A stretch of 64,000 nucleotides of DNA, taken from contig JAEXCU010000001.1 of assembly GCA_023402015.1 (NCBI GenBank), positions 62,001 to 126,000 on the forward strand, in the 5' to 3' direction. Positions within the stretch are counted from its first letter, which is position 1; every line of letters starts with the position of its first letter. This document shows positions 54,860 through 64,000 of this stretch, one piece after another. The stretch is from Pseudomonadota bacterium. GTDB taxonomy: Bacteria; Pseudomonadota; Alphaproteobacteria; Rs-D84. The notes under the pieces were generated by a model. The model worked only from the letters and a program-made list of their open reading frames with translations. It was not told where the DNA came from and made no database searches. The position numbers were made by a program, and so were the translations under genes.

Positions 54860-55406
54860 ATTCGTGGGCAGTTTTGAACGTGTATGTGATTTGCCAAACA
54901 ACCATTTCCCAGAATATGCGTTTGTTGGACGCAGTAATGTTGGGAAATCATCGTTGATAAATGCGATTGTTGGGGCGCCGGTTGCGCGAACATCAAATAC
55001 ACCGGGACGGACGCAGTCGCTGAATCTGTTTAACCTGGATGATCGGGTAATGATTGTTGATTTGCCTGGGTATGGGTATGCGCGCGTTTCACGTACAGAC
55101 GCGTTGGCATGGTTGCATCGTTTGGAAGAATATTTAACAACGCGTCGTCAATTAAAACGTCTGTTTATTCTGATTGATTCACGTATTGGACCAAAAGATG
55201 CGGACCTGGATTTAATGGACTTTTGTGATGTGCATGCGATTCCATATCAGATTGTGTACACCAAAAAAGACAAACGTGTACGTGAAACTGAACAAACCAA
55301 ATTATCACACACAGACCATGGTGCGATGTTGCCAGAAATCTTGGAAACATCTGCGGAAAAGAAAACAGGCATTGACGGGATAAAGGCAACGATTGGCATT
55401 AAATAA
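54852..55406 (+). CDS. engB: Ribosome biogenesis GTPase EngB/YsxC
   Basis: 184 residues from ATG 54852 (GTG 54843 possible). G1 GRSNVGKSSL, G3 DLPGYGYA, G4 TKKDK, G5 ETSAEK. Assembly factor of the 50S subunit. Overlaps rsmI by 8 nt and addB by 14 nt. Confidence 0.95.
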   Translation: MIKFVGSFERVCDLPNNHFPEYAFVGRSNVGKSSLINAIVGAPVARTSNTPGRTQSLNLFNLDDRVMIVDLPGYGYARVSRTDALAWLHRLEEYLTTRRQLKRLFILIDSRIGPKDADLDLMDFCDVHAIPYQIVYTKKDKRVRETEQTKLSHTDHGAMLPEILETSAEKKTGIDGIKATIGIK

Positions 55407-57903
55407 TAATATTTTTTATGCAACAAACCCCGCCCGCATGCAGGACGCATTGTGGCAATTATTGTCCGGTTCAGATGTTCCGTTGGACGAAATGCTGATA
55501 TTCCTGCCCAGTCGTCGTGCCGTGCGCACGGTGGAAAAAATGCTGGTAAATAATTCACATCGTGCCATTATTTTGCCGCATTTGGTTGCACTGGGCGAAG
55601 GGGCCGATGATGAAGATACAGAACCGATTGATGCGGTGGATGTGATATCAAATGTTGAACGCATTGTCGTATTGGCAAATTTATTATCTGTGGATGCCAG
55701 TATCGGCAACATTGCAACCGCGTTGCCCGTCGCACGTGATTTGGTGCGGATGACGGATTACCTGGAAAACGAAGGAATAAACGCCGCGGATATCGCGTGG
55801 GATTCTTTGGTGGATGATAAATATGCCGCGCATTTTCAGCGCAAGGCAGCATTACTGAACATTTTGTCAGGTGCGATTAATGCACAATCTGATGGTCGCA
55901 TGACCGAAACAGCCCGGCGAAACGCAGATATTCGCGCATGGATTCCATTATTAAATAAATACAAATTGGTTGTTGTATGCGGTTCCACGGCCAGTGTACC
56001 CGCAACCGCGGATTTAATGGCGGCGGTTGCCAAATTACCCCAGGGGCGCATTATTTTATCTGGTAAAATTTCGGGCGAAACGGACGATTTAAAACTTAAT
56101 ACAAATCCATATAACGCGGAATATAAATTTTTAAACCGTATTGGGGCAGGTCTGTCTGATATCATCCCAATTGATGTTGGGCCGTCTGCGATTGATTTTT
56201 TAAATTATGCGTTTGGAAATAATCCAATGCGTAAGGAATCAAATGCATTGTCGCATTGTCATTTAATTGAATGTGCCCGCGAAAGTGAAGAAGCCGCCGT
56301 CGCCGCAGAAATTGCCGCACGCGCAATGGCGGCCGGCCAAAGTGTTTTAATTATTACCCCCGATGCGGCGGGTAATCAACGTTTGGCCATGGCAATGGCC
56401 GCGCGCAATATATCGGCTGATTTTTCTGGCGGCACGCCGGGCACAATGACGCCGCCGGGACGCGCGATTTTAAACCTGTTTGATGAATGGATTGAAAATG
56501 ACAGCGCGTCCCCATTTGACAGGTTATATGCCGCCGCGGGTTATAATTTATGCGACATGATTGTTTCATATACTGATGCACATCCTGAAACATTTGCGCC
56601 GGCATTTAAATATGATGATGCGGCGGCGGTTCAGATATGGGATGCGATAAAAAAATTATCTGATGCATTAATTTCGCAAGATATTCGTCTGACGGTGGGT
56701 GATGCGCGCGTATTTTTGGCCGATTCAATTGGTGGTGTTAAATTGCGACAACCAATGGATGATGATGCCCGCGTTGTTGTTTTGGGAACAATTGAATCGC
56801 GTATGCAAACGGCCGATGTTGTTATTTTAACAGGCATGAACGAGGGAATGTTTCCCGCCCGCGGATACGAAAACGCATGGCTGCCACGCGCATTGGCCGA
56901 TGAAATTGGCCTGCCTTCGTCCGACCGCAAAGTTTCATTGATGGCGTTGGATTTTATGAATTTGTCATGTGGGGGGGATGTATATTGGCTGCGCAGTCGT
57001 GCGGCGGGTGGTGCGCAAACAACCGAATCCCGGTTTTTGTCCCGCGTTGCGGTGCGTGGTGGCGGGTTTGATACTGCATTGGCGAATGAAATTTTATCCG
57101 TTGTTCGCGGTCGCGACCAGGTTGATTTTCGTCCATTGGATTATTCGCCGCCAACCCCACCGATGGACTGGTCGGACGTTTATGTAACGGAATTGGAATT
57201 ATTAATTCACAATCCGTATGCATTTTACGCGCGGCATATATTGCGCCTGCACCCAATGGATGATTATTGGATTTTGCCCGATGCGCGCCATTTTGGAAAC
57301 CTGGTGCATGGCGTAATAGAAGATGCACGTGATTTTTCACCCAACGCACTTGTTTGTGAAATGGACAATCGCGCACGACAAATATTGGGACAAAAAAGTA
57401 TAATATTTCATTTCTGGCATAAACGATTTCTGGAAATCGCGCCATTGGTTTCAGATGCGTTATCCCAGATAAAAAATGGTTATTCAGAAATATCAGGAAT
57501 GGTAAATATTGCCGGTCGTAATGTGCGCGCACGTGCAGATATGGTGTGGGACGGCGGCGTTATGGATATAAAGACCGGTGCCGCGCCAAATAAAACACAA
57601 TTAATGTCGGGCAATATGCCCCAATTACCATTAGAGGCATATATTTTACAACAAGGCGGTTTTGCGATAAATAAAACCGCCGCATCCCTTAATCCGGTGA
57701 TGTTGTTTTTACAATTAAAAAATGGTGATGTTAAGCCGATTCCATATGATGCGGATACAACCCGCGAAATGATGAACGCGGCCATTGCCAAAACAACAGA
57801 ATTATTTAATATATTCTGTGTTGGTCGCGCCCCATATGAATATCGCGATACCGGGGACAGAAAATATCAGGCCTATGATGACCTGGCCCGTCGGCGTGAT
57901 TGA
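55393..57903 (+). CDS. addB: AddB, helicase-nuclease subunit for double-strand break repair
   Basis: 836 residues, TTG start inside engB. N-terminal FLPSRRAVRTVEKML is the alphaproteobacterial AddB motif. The middle is an inactive helicase-like region with VVILTGMNEGMFPA. The C-terminal PD-(D/E)xK nuclease has ADMVWDGGVMDIKTGAAPNKTQLMSGNMPQLPLEAYIL. Loads RecA at breaks together with AddA. addA usually follows; here a minus-strand gene does, so addA must be elsewhere or missing. Confidence 0.9.
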   Translation: MALNNNIFYATNPARMQDALWQLLSGSDVPLDEMLIFLPSRRAVRTVEKMLVNNSHRAIILPHLVALGEGADDEDTEPIDAVDVISNVERIVVLANLLSVDASIGNIATALPVARDLVRMTDYLENEGINAADIAWDSLVDDKYAAHFQRKAALLNILSGAINAQSDGRMTETARRNADIRAWIPLLNKYKLVVVCGSTASVPATADLMAAVAKLPQGRIILSGKISGETDDLKLNTNPYNAEYKFLNRIGAGLSDIIPIDVGPSAIDFLNYAFGNNPMRKESNALSHCHLIECARESEEAAVAAEIAARAMAAGQSVLIITPDAAGNQRLAMAMAARNISADFSGGTPGTMTPPGRAILNLFDEWIENDSASPFDRLYAAAGYNLCDMIVSYTDAHPETFAPAFKYDDAAAVQIWDAIKKLSDALISQDIRLTVGDARVFLADSIGGVKLRQPMDDDARVVVLGTIESRMQTADVVILTGMNEGMFPARGYENAWLPRALADEIGLPSSDRKVSLMALDFMNLSCGGDVYWLRSRAAGGAQTTESRFLSRVAVRGGGFDTALANEILSVVRGRDQVDFRPLDYSPPTPPMDWSDVYVTELELLIHNPYAFYARHILRLHPMDDYWILPDARHFGNLVHGVIEDARDFSPNALVCEMDNRARQILGQKSIIFHFWHKRFLEIAPLVSDALSQIKNGYSEISGMVNIAGRNVRARADMVWDGGVMDIKTGAAPNKTQLMSGNMPQLPLEAYILQQGGFAINKTAASLNPVMLFLQLKNGDVKPIPYDADTTREMMNAAIAKTTELFNIFCVGRAPYEYRDTGDRKYQAYDDLARRRD

Positions 57904-57918
57904 TTTTTACGGTCGCCG

Positions 57919-59127
57919 TCATTTGGGTTTTGGTTGGCATTTCCCCCATTTTTTATTTGTGCATACCTTGGTTCCCAATTTTTTATCATCGGTTAAACAG
58001 GCGACCTTTCTTTGGTCGTCACATGTATCGCGCGTGCATGCAACAAAATCATCACTGTTTGTATTGGGATAACATTTATACATATCTTGCTGGCTGATTT
58101 GTTTGCGCGGCATGCATTTATCCCCGCTGATGTATTCCGTTTTCTTGCACGACAAACATATGTCTTTGCCCGGTACCGCGGTTTGGCCGTCGGGGCATGG
58201 TGTACATTTACCATTTTTGTGAATGTGATTTTCAATGCATGCGCTGCACTGGCCCGTCTTTTCATCAAATACGGTCAGTTCATCGTCGCATATCGTGCAC
58301 AGCGATGTTGAACAATCCGGACCGTCAAATCCGGGCATGCACAATGTTTTTTCAGTGTATTTGGCGCCATTTGTGGTTATTGTTATATTTGAATCACCAT
58401 ATTTACAATCCAACCATTCGTCTGAATAATCGTCATTGTTCCACATGCCGCCATGTGCGGATACCGTTGCGGGCGATGCGATTATACCATGTCCGTTTTC
58501 CAAAAACTTTTTCGCGGCCAGAACAACGTCTTGTTCATTTCCTTTTTTGGGTTTGCCATGACCAAAACGAAAGAATCCGGTATAATTGTTTGCAGACATT
58601 AAACCTTCAACTGCTGCGTCATCCAACCCACCGTCTTCGTTATATGTTAAATCCGCACTAAGTTTTTCCCGGGTCAATTTTGTGTATTTGCACACATCAG
58701 CGGATTTCGCGCGTCCCGCGGTACAGTTTTCGCCACTGTATCCCGGTTCACACAACCAGAAACATGTTTCTTGAAATTTACCACCGGGGTTTTGATACAT
58801 CGTCCAAATTTTTGGGCATCCGGTGCCCTTGTTACGACTGCGGATTTGGGTTGCGCAAAAATGACCGCCATGTGCCACAATTTGGCGTGCAACATATGCA
58901 ACCACAATTGCTTCGTCATTGGCATTATTACTGCGTTTTTTATCCATCAGCCAAAATGTTTTATCTGGCATTCGGGTCGTGGCATCATGGCCACGGCCAA
59001 ATTCCCATGGGGAATCAATTACCTGGGGGGTGCCCCATGCCTGGTCCGCATTGCTGTTAACGGCCCATGCACTGGTTTGTGCCATCAGCGTAGCCGCAAT
59101 GCACAAACCACCGTTTGGAATCGGCAA
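57919..59127 (-). CDS. Secreted Cys-rich protein with EGF-like segments
   Basis: About 402 residues. The first 22 form a hydrophobic signal ending TSAWA. The mature part has more than 25 Cys: EGF-like motifs CFWLCEPGYSGENC and CMPGFDGPDCSTSLC, then a CxxC series (CTIC, CSAC, CTPC, CLSC) like GCC2/furin-type repeats. Likely exported and disulfide-rich, perhaps surface-attached. The start is a problem: only TTG 59127 is open, with a stop 2 codons earlier, no ribosome site, no Lys/Arg in the n-region, and a terminator 40 nt upstream. The 5' end may be frameshifted or lost. Confidence 0.6.
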   Translation of the reverse strand: MPIPNGGLCIAATLMAQTSAWAVNSNADQAWGTPQVIDSPWEFGRGHDATTRMPDKTFWLMDKKRSNNANDEAIVVAYVARQIVAHGGHFCATQIRSRNKGTGCPKIWTMYQNPGGKFQETCFWLCEPGYSGENCTAGRAKSADVCKYTKLTREKLSADLTYNEDGGLDDAAVEGLMSANNYTGFFRFGHGKPKKGNEQDVVLAAKKFLENGHGIIASPATVSAHGGMWNNDDYSDEWLDCKYGDSNITITTNGAKYTEKTLCMPGFDGPDCSTSLCTICDDELTVFDEKTGQCSACIENHIHKNGKCTPCPDGQTAVPGKDICLSCKKTEYISGDKCMPRKQISQQDMYKCYPNTNSDDFVACTRDTCDDQRKVACLTDDKKLGTKVCTNKKWGKCQPKPK

Positions 59128-59167
59128 AAATCAAAGGGTTAAGATATGCAGAATTTCGGAAATTTTA

Positions 59168-59203
59168 TAAGAAAAAAAACCGCCAATTTAATCGGTGGTT
59201 TGT
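59168..59203 (-). terminator. Terminator of xthA
   Basis: On the minus strand CCACCGATT pairs with AATTGGCGG (one G-U) and is followed by eight T. Confidence 0.7.
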
Positions 59204-59273
59204 TTTCGGCATTAAAAAAATCTTTGCTATGCCATGTATTATAAGGCGTTGACCCATTTCGCGCAAGTGGTAT

Positions 59274-60044
59274 TTATCCCAGTGTCAGTGCCAATCCGCA
59301 ATGGTCGGTTGGTTTGGCCACCAGGCGCGGTTCCATATCTATTTCGCAATTTTTTATTAACTTCATTGCGGCCGGGTTTGCCAAATAATAATCCAAACGC
59401 AGACCCTGTTTTTTACCAACAGTGTCGCCACCGCGATACCCGTACCATGTGTATCCAATTTCGTCGGGGTGCAGTTTGCGCCAAACGTCAACCCACCCGG
59501 CATTCAGCCATGATTGCATGATTTCACGTGCGGCCGGTGCGGCAATCGCAATACCAACATAATTTGCGGGTTTCCATACGTCCATATCTGTTAATGCAAC
59601 ATTAAAATCACCGCCAATTATCACAGGTTCTGGGGAATCTTTGTATTGGGCGATATAATCTGTAAATGCGCGCATCCATTCCAATTTATACGGGAATTTT
59701 GGTGAATCCACGGTTTCGCCGTTTGGCATATAAACATTTATCAGACGAATGCGGCCGTCAATTACGCATTCCAAAAAGCGTGCATTAACATCGTCATAAT
59801 TTGGCATACCGCGGGTGGTATCTTCTATGGAACATTTGGAAAACGTTGCGACACCATTCCAACTTTTTTGGCCAAAAACCTTGATGTTATAACCATAATC
59901 ATCAAACAAGTTATGCGGGAACAGGGCGTTTTCAACCTTTAATTCCTGGACCATTATGGTGTCGTATTCGCCGGCGCGCAAAATGTTAATAAAACTTTCT
60001 GCGTGGGCCCGGATAGAGTTGATATTCAGGGTAAGTATTTTCAT
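59274..60044 (-). CDS. xthA: Exodeoxyribonuclease III / AP endonuclease
   Basis: 256 residues from ATG 60044, where the EEP fold begins (MKILTLNINSIRAH). VQELK holds the metal-binding Glu, IIGGDFNVAL the Asp-Asn, RLDYYLAN and DHCGLALTL the final Asp-His. The segment WYGYRGGDTVGKKQGLR is slightly unlike the common W..YR....NRGLR. Cuts DNA at abasic sites, completing base-excision repair with Ung. Confidence 0.92.
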   Translation of the reverse strand: MKILTLNINSIRAHAESFINILRAGEYDTIMVQELKVENALFPHNLFDDYGYNIKVFGQKSWNGVATFSKCSIEDTTRGMPNYDDVNARFLECVIDGRIRLINVYMPNGETVDSPKFPYKLEWMRAFTDYIAQYKDSPEPVIIGGDFNVALTDMDVWKPANYVGIAIAAPAAREIMQSWLNAGWVDVWRKLHPDEIGYTWYGYRGGDTVGKKQGLRLDYYLANPAAMKLIKNCEIDMEPRLVAKPTDHCGLALTLG

Positions 60045-60113
60045 ATTTGCAATCTTTTTTCTTGTGGATATAATAATTCCTGTCCAATATAAAAGCAACA
60101 AGGATTTTTTATT

Positions 60114-61694
60114 ATGAATATGTATCAATTGCTGGAACGTGCCGCTGCGACATGGCCGGATAATTTGTTTCTGGTCCGCGAAAACATCACGTTTTCAGGG
60201 TTTATAGATTTGGTCCGTGCGCGTGCGGCGTCTTTGCATGCGGCCGGCGTTTCGCGTGGTAATATTGTTGGTGTTTTGGCACACAATATTCCTGAATTTC
60301 CAATTACACTGTTTGCCATTTGGTATCTGGGTGGAACTGCACTGTTGTTGGATACCAATCTGACACCGTTTGAATATGATAATATGACCGCGACGACAGA
60401 TTGTCATATTGTATGTGCAGAAAAGTCATTCTTTTATAAAACAGATAAATTTAAATTTTATGACATTACCAAGAAAGACGGCAAACCAAACCCAGAACTG
60501 ACGGTCGCACCGTTGGAAACACTGGATGTGGCAACATTGTCATTTACATCTGGTTCAACCGGTGTGCCCAAAGTTGTGCCATTAACACACTTTAACCTGA
60601 TTGAATGTTCTAATTCATTGGAAGACATGCATGAATGGATTGAACCCGGGTTTGTGATGTATGGTTTTCTGCCGATGTATCATATATTTGGATTTGCGGT
60701 GGAAATACTGGCAACATTGCATTATGGGGCGGGCGTATTGTTGCAACCGACGGTTAATCCCAAAGAAATCATGGCAGACTTTGCCAAATATAAACCGCAT
60801 GTCATCCCCGCCGTTCCCAGATTGTGGGAATTGTTCAGAAACAAAATTATTGAAAATATCAAGGCGCAAAAGAAATGGTGGCTGGCATCGTTTGTTCTGA
60901 AATATGGTAAAGTATTGGAAAAAATCGGTCTGCGCGGTCTGGTGCGCAAGGTTCAAGAACCCGTTCTGGCCGTTTTTGGTGGACGTGCAAAATTGCTGAT
61001 TGCGGGCGGCGCCGCCACCAAGCCAGAGGTTGAAACGTTTTACGAACGTTTGGGCCTGACATTTATTCAGGGATACGGCCTGACCGAAACAGTGGGACCA
61101 ATTTGTATTTCCAAACCAACAAAAAAACGTTTCCCGTTTGCATTTGGCGGACCAACCATGAACAATGAATGCGAAATTCGTGATAAAAACGCAGATGGCA
61201 TCGGTGTGTTGTGGTTGCGTGGCCACCAGGTGTTCGGTGGATATCTGAATAACCCGGGTGTTAACGAAGAAGTGTTTGATGAACGCGGATACTTTAACAC
61301 TGGTGATATGGTGTCTATGGATAAAAACGGTGAATTACACTTTGCCGGCCGTAAAAAACAGGTTATTGTTTTGGACAGCGGTAAAAACGTATATCCGGAT
61401 GAATTAGAGGCGCTGTACATTGAAATTCCGGGTGTTAAAAACGTTGCCGTATTTGAACATCGCGTTAAAAACAAAACCGTAACATACGGCGTATTCAGTG
61501 TTGAACCTGATATGACATTGGAAAAATTGTCTGCGGCAATTGCGTCGGCAAACAAAAAAGTTGCATCATACAAATGGGTAACACACTTTGCCATGACAAC
61601 GGATGATTTGCCATTAACCAGTACGCAAAAGGTCAAACATCATGTTGTTCGTCAGAACTTGATCGAGGGCAAATATCCAATAAGAAAAGAATAA
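60114..61694 (+). CDS. AMP-forming acyl-CoA synthetase (ANL superfamily)
   Basis: 526 residues. A3 motif TSGSTGVPKVVPLTH, A5 GYGLTETVGP, A7-A8 GYFNTGDMVSMDKNGELHFAGRKKQVI, and the terminal catalytic Lys region PLTSTQKVKHH. Most like long-chain fatty acid-CoA ligases. It could feed exogenous fatty acids into phospholipid synthesis. Single-gene unit with its own terminator. Confidence 0.88.
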   Translation: MNMYQLLERAAATWPDNLFLVRENITFSGFIDLVRARAASLHAAGVSRGNIVGVLAHNIPEFPITLFAIWYLGGTALLLDTNLTPFEYDNMTATTDCHIVCAEKSFFYKTDKFKFYDITKKDGKPNPELTVAPLETLDVATLSFTSGSTGVPKVVPLTHFNLIECSNSLEDMHEWIEPGFVMYGFLPMYHIFGFAVEILATLHYGAGVLLQPTVNPKEIMADFAKYKPHVIPAVPRLWELFRNKIIENIKAQKKWWLASFVLKYGKVLEKIGLRGLVRKVQEPVLAVFGGRAKLLIAGGAATKPEVETFYERLGLTFIQGYGLTETVGPICISKPTKKRFPFAFGGPTMNNECEIRDKNADGIGVLWLRGHQVFGGYLNNPGVNEEVFDERGYFNTGDMVSMDKNGELHFAGRKKQVIVLDSGKNVYPDELEALYIEIPGVKNVAVFEHRVKNKTVTYGVFSVEPDMTLEKLSAAIASANKKVASYKWVTHFAMTTDDLPLTSTQKVKHHVVRQNLIEGKYPIRKE

Positions 61695-61696
61695 AA

Positions 61697-61760
61697 AACA
61701 TAACCGTCGCGTTTGCGGCGGTTTTTTATTTACGCCCCAATCCCGGGGCGTTTTTATTAT
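61697..61760. terminator. Two tandem hairpins between convergent genes
   Basis: CCGTCGC/GCGGCGG followed by six T, then CGCCCC/GGGGCG followed by TTTTTATTATT. Confidence 0.8.
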
Positions 61761-63056
61761 TTATTTACCCAGGCACAATTGTGAAAATGTTGCGTCCATT
61801 ACATCGGCCGCCGTTATTGTTCCCAAAATTTTGCCAATATTATCGGCGGCGCGGCGGACATGTTCGGAAAACATATCATTGTTTTTCCGGGGCAATTTCA
61901 GGGCCGCCTTTAACTCCGCCGCCGCGTCTGTCAGCAGGTCGCGGGTACGTTCATTAACCGCCAAACTGGATTCTGTGCCGTCTGTAATTTTTAAAATTCT
62001 TTCACGTATTGCAGACATCAGTGTATCAATACCATCACCGGTTTTGGCAGATACATAAATCGCACCTGTACTATTTCTGTCTTGGATTGTGTCTGACTTG
62101 TTTATAACAACCAATTCATTTGCGGCGGCATTAACATCAGTGTTTTCTGCATAAACGCGAATAACCAAATCTGCATCTGCAATTTGTGATTTTGTTTTTG
62201 CGATGCCTATTTTTTCAATTGTATCTGTTGCGTCGCGAATACCTGCGGTGTCGGATAAATTCACCATAAAACCGCCGATGTCCAATTGCGCGCTGACCAC
62301 GTCGCGTGTTGTACCCGGAATGTCAGATACAATTGCGCGGTTGGCCCCGACAATCCGATTAAACAGTGATGATTTCCCAACGTTTGTATCACCCGCCAGG
62401 ACGATGTTAAAACCGTTGCGTATGACGCGAACCGCCGCATAGCGGGAAAGTGATGTATTTATTTCATCATACAATTTTTGTGTGTGGCTGCGCAATTTAT
62501 CACCAATATTTGCCGGTAATTCATCATCCGCGTAATCCAGCATGGCGGCGGCATATCCGGCAATTTCAATCATCTGACCGCGCCAGGTGTCGTAAATTTT
62601 ACTGTCTGTGCCGGTCATTGATTTCAGTGCAGATTTACGCTGGTTATCTGTTTGCGCATCCAGCAATGCGGCCAGGCCGTCAATATCTGCCAAATCCATT
62701 TTATTGTTATAAAATGCGCGGCGTGAAAATTCACCCCGCATGGCCATGCGGCCACCCAACGTGCGCAGGTGGTCAAAAACCTTGGTAATTACGGCCGGGG
62801 CGCCATGGCAATGTATTTCAATAACATCTTGGCCGGTAAAGGATGCAGGTGCTGCAAAATAAATAACAATCGCCTGGTCAATTAAATCGCCGGATGTGTC
62901 GGTTAAATTTGTAAAGTATGCATGGCGCGCATCATATTCATCGCGATGTGAAATCTGGGTAAACATATCCCCCAGGTTGTCGCCACTGATGCGCACAACG
63001 GCAACGCCAGATTTTCCCGCCCCCGATGACAGGGCGAAAATTATATCGTCATTCAT
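61761..63056 (-). CDS. mnmE: tRNA modification GTPase MnmE
   Basis: 431 residues. The N-terminal folate-binding domain contains GQDVIEIHCHG; the inserted G domain has GDTNVGKSSLFN, DIPGTTRDVV, DTAGIR and NKSD; the C-terminus ends CLGK, the conserved CxGK. With MnmG it adds cmnm5 to U34. RuvA's stop is 1 nt upstream. Confidence 0.96.
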   Translation of the reverse strand: MNDDIIFALSSGAGKSGVAVVRISGDNLGDMFTQISHRDEYDARHAYFTNLTDTSGDLIDQAIVIYFAAPASFTGQDVIEIHCHGAPAVITKVFDHLRTLGGRMAMRGEFSRRAFYNNKMDLADIDGLAALLDAQTDNQRKSALKSMTGTDSKIYDTWRGQMIEIAGYAAAMLDYADDELPANIGDKLRSHTQKLYDEINTSLSRYAAVRVIRNGFNIVLAGDTNVGKSSLFNRIVGANRAIVSDIPGTTRDVVSAQLDIGGFMVNLSDTAGIRDATDTIEKIGIAKTKSQIADADLVIRVYAENTDVNAAANELVVINKSDTIQDRNSTGAIYVSAKTGDGIDTLMSAIRERILKITDGTESSLAVNERTRDLLTDAAAELKAALKLPRKNNDMFSEHVRRAADNIGKILGTITAADVMDATFSQLCLGK

Positions 63057-63057
63057 T

Positions 63058-63630
63058 TTATTTTCCCCCGGAAATTTGCTTTAACGCCATTGGGACCAAA
63101 CGTGCCACGTCCGCACCCGGATTGTCTGCAACCAATTTTTGCGCCATATCCACAATATCCAGACGGCGGTATCCCAATGCCTCTAATGCGGCCAATAAAT
63201 CGGGTAGGGCGCCGCCCGTATCTGCACCAAAATCAAATTTAGCGCCACCGACCTTGGCCTTTAATTCCACGATAATTTTTTCGGCAACCTTTTTCCCGAC
63301 ACCCGGTGCGGTGGCAATTGTTTTTGCATCGCCCGTTGCAATCGCAGACATCAGTGTTTCGGTTTTAATTGTGGACAAAATTGCCAATGCAACCTTGGGC
63401 CCCACACCTGATACGCCCGTCAGCATATTAAACAGGTACTGTCCCGCAATTGTTGTAAAACCAAACAGGCGAAAAGAATCTTCGCGTACAACCGTTTCAA
63501 TCCACAATGCAACCGTGGATTTTGGTGTCAGGTATTCTGGGGTAAAAACCTTGTACCCAACGCCGGCCACCATTAAAATGACAAAACCGTCGCCGATATA
63601 GTCAACAATGCCTTGCAATTTGCCAATCAT
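63058..63630 (-). CDS. ruvA: Holliday junction branch-migration protein RuvA
   Basis: 190 residues. OB fold at the N-terminus (MIGKLQGIVDYIGDGFVILMVAGVGYKV), two HhH motifs (LLTGVSGVGPKVALAIL and ATAPGVGKKVAEKIIVELK), and a C-terminal three-helix domain that binds RuvB. ruvB is not adjacent; mnmE follows directly instead. Divergent from yebC. Confidence 0.95.
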   Translation of the reverse strand: MIGKLQGIVDYIGDGFVILMVAGVGYKVFTPEYLTPKSTVALWIETVVREDSFRLFGFTTIAGQYLFNMLTGVSGVGPKVALAILSTIKTETLMSAIATGDAKTIATAPGVGKKVAEKIIVELKAKVGGAKFDFGADTGGALPDLLAALEALGYRRLDIVDMAQKLVADNPGADVARLVPMALKQISGGK

Positions 63631-63680
63631 TTGTTATCCTTTTGGGGTAATTCTAATCTAATAAAAGTAAAAGGTCAAAT

Positions 63681-64000
63681 ATGAGTGGACACAGCAAATG
63701 GCACAATATTCAGCACAAAAAGGGTGCAGTTGATGCCGCGCGCAGTGGGTTGTTTACAAAACTGGCGCGCGAAATTACAATGGCGGCAAAATTGGGTGAT
63801 AAAAATCCTGATAATAATCCGCGCCTGCGTTTGGCAATTTTACAGGCACGTAAAAATTCTATGCCGAACGATAATATCAAACGTGCAATTGACAAGGCAT
63901 CGGGCAGCAATACAGAAAACTATGTTGCCGTACGATACGAAGGATATGGTCCAGGCGCCGTTCCTGTTATTGTAGAGGCGTTGACAGATAACCCACGTCG
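63681..64000 (+). CDS. yebC: YebC/PmpR-family protein (3' end beyond the window)
   Basis: The first 106 residues are visible: [32 protein letters not shown] is the unmistakable YebC start, followed by [30 protein letters not shown]. The family is now linked to relief of ribosome stalling and to transcription control. Located next to ruvA, the usual partner. AAAAGG precedes the ATG. Confidence 0.95.
   Translation, partial: MSGHSKWHNIQHKKGAVDAARSGLFTKLAREITMAAKLGDKNPDNNPRLRLAILQARKNSMPNDNIKRAIDKASGSNTENYVAVRYEGYGPGAVPVIVEALTDNPR

Overview
The window is a chromosomal segment of a Gram-negative bacterium, most likely a small-genome, host-associated alphaproteobacterium. The evidence is a lipid A pathway (LpxC, LpxK, a DUF374 acyltransferase, a PagL-like deacylase), LolCE/LolD, an alphaproteobacterial-type AddB, the LpoA-like/RsmI neighbourhood, and adjacent VirB3-VirB4. 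Many secreted or lipid-anchored proteins have no recognisable family. I see no transposase, prophage block or CRISPR array.

Layout. 1-7.3 kb: 3' part of rodA, topA, dnaG, then ychF (minus), a short SufD-like protein, a lipoprotein and bL36. 7.3-7.6 kb: an AT-rich gap full of DnaA-box-like nonamers. 7.6-11 kb: virB3, virB4 and a periplasmic HExxH protein. 11-15.3 kb (minus): radical SAM protein, ABC-F ATPase, glutamate decarboxylase, initiator tRNA. 15.8-19 kb: acyltransferase, lpxK, lpxC, lipoprotein. 19.1-23.8 kb: PilO/P/Q/R of an R64-like type IVb pilus; its probable secretin lies alone at 45.8 kb. 23.9-29.8 kb: a structured leader RNA and HTH gene, a RusA-like protein, then gyrB with a DNA-repair group (HhH glycosylase-like, ung). 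29.8-33.7 kb: PagL-like protein, GT8 glycosyltransferase with a structured leader, tRNA-Met, and a tandem-ArsR regulator divergent from a CxxC membrane protein. 33.8-36.5 kb: tRNA-Thr, a deoxyribosyltransferase-like protein, and aspS behind a T-box. 36.6-44.9 kb: AsmA-like protein, uvrB, tsaE, an orphan structured RNA, ftsQ and an ftsA-rpe fusion. 45-51.4 kb: secretin, lolCE, lolD, secreted proteins, tRNA-Gly and tRNA-Tyr. 51.5-64 kb: unknown protein, LpoA-like lipoprotein, rsmI, engB, addB, Cys-rich secreted protein, exonuclease III, acyl-CoA ligase, mnmE, ruvA and the start of yebC.

Most unusual points. (1) aspS is preceded by a full-match T-box (AGGGTGGCACCGCG) with a very short stem I, in a proteobacterium. 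(2) Two leader RNAs, at 23.9 and 31.5 kb, share one architecture: a 5' hairpin, a long-range helix around two hairpins, a repeated CTCC strand and a terminator, each ending 20-25 nt before a start codon. They look like two members of an undescribed attenuator or riboswitch class. (3) FtsA is fused in frame to a complete ribulose-phosphate 3-epimerase. (4) A ~320-nt structured RNA with its own promoter and terminator follows tsaE.

All calls were made by eye from the sequence and general family knowledge. No database search or folding program was run.
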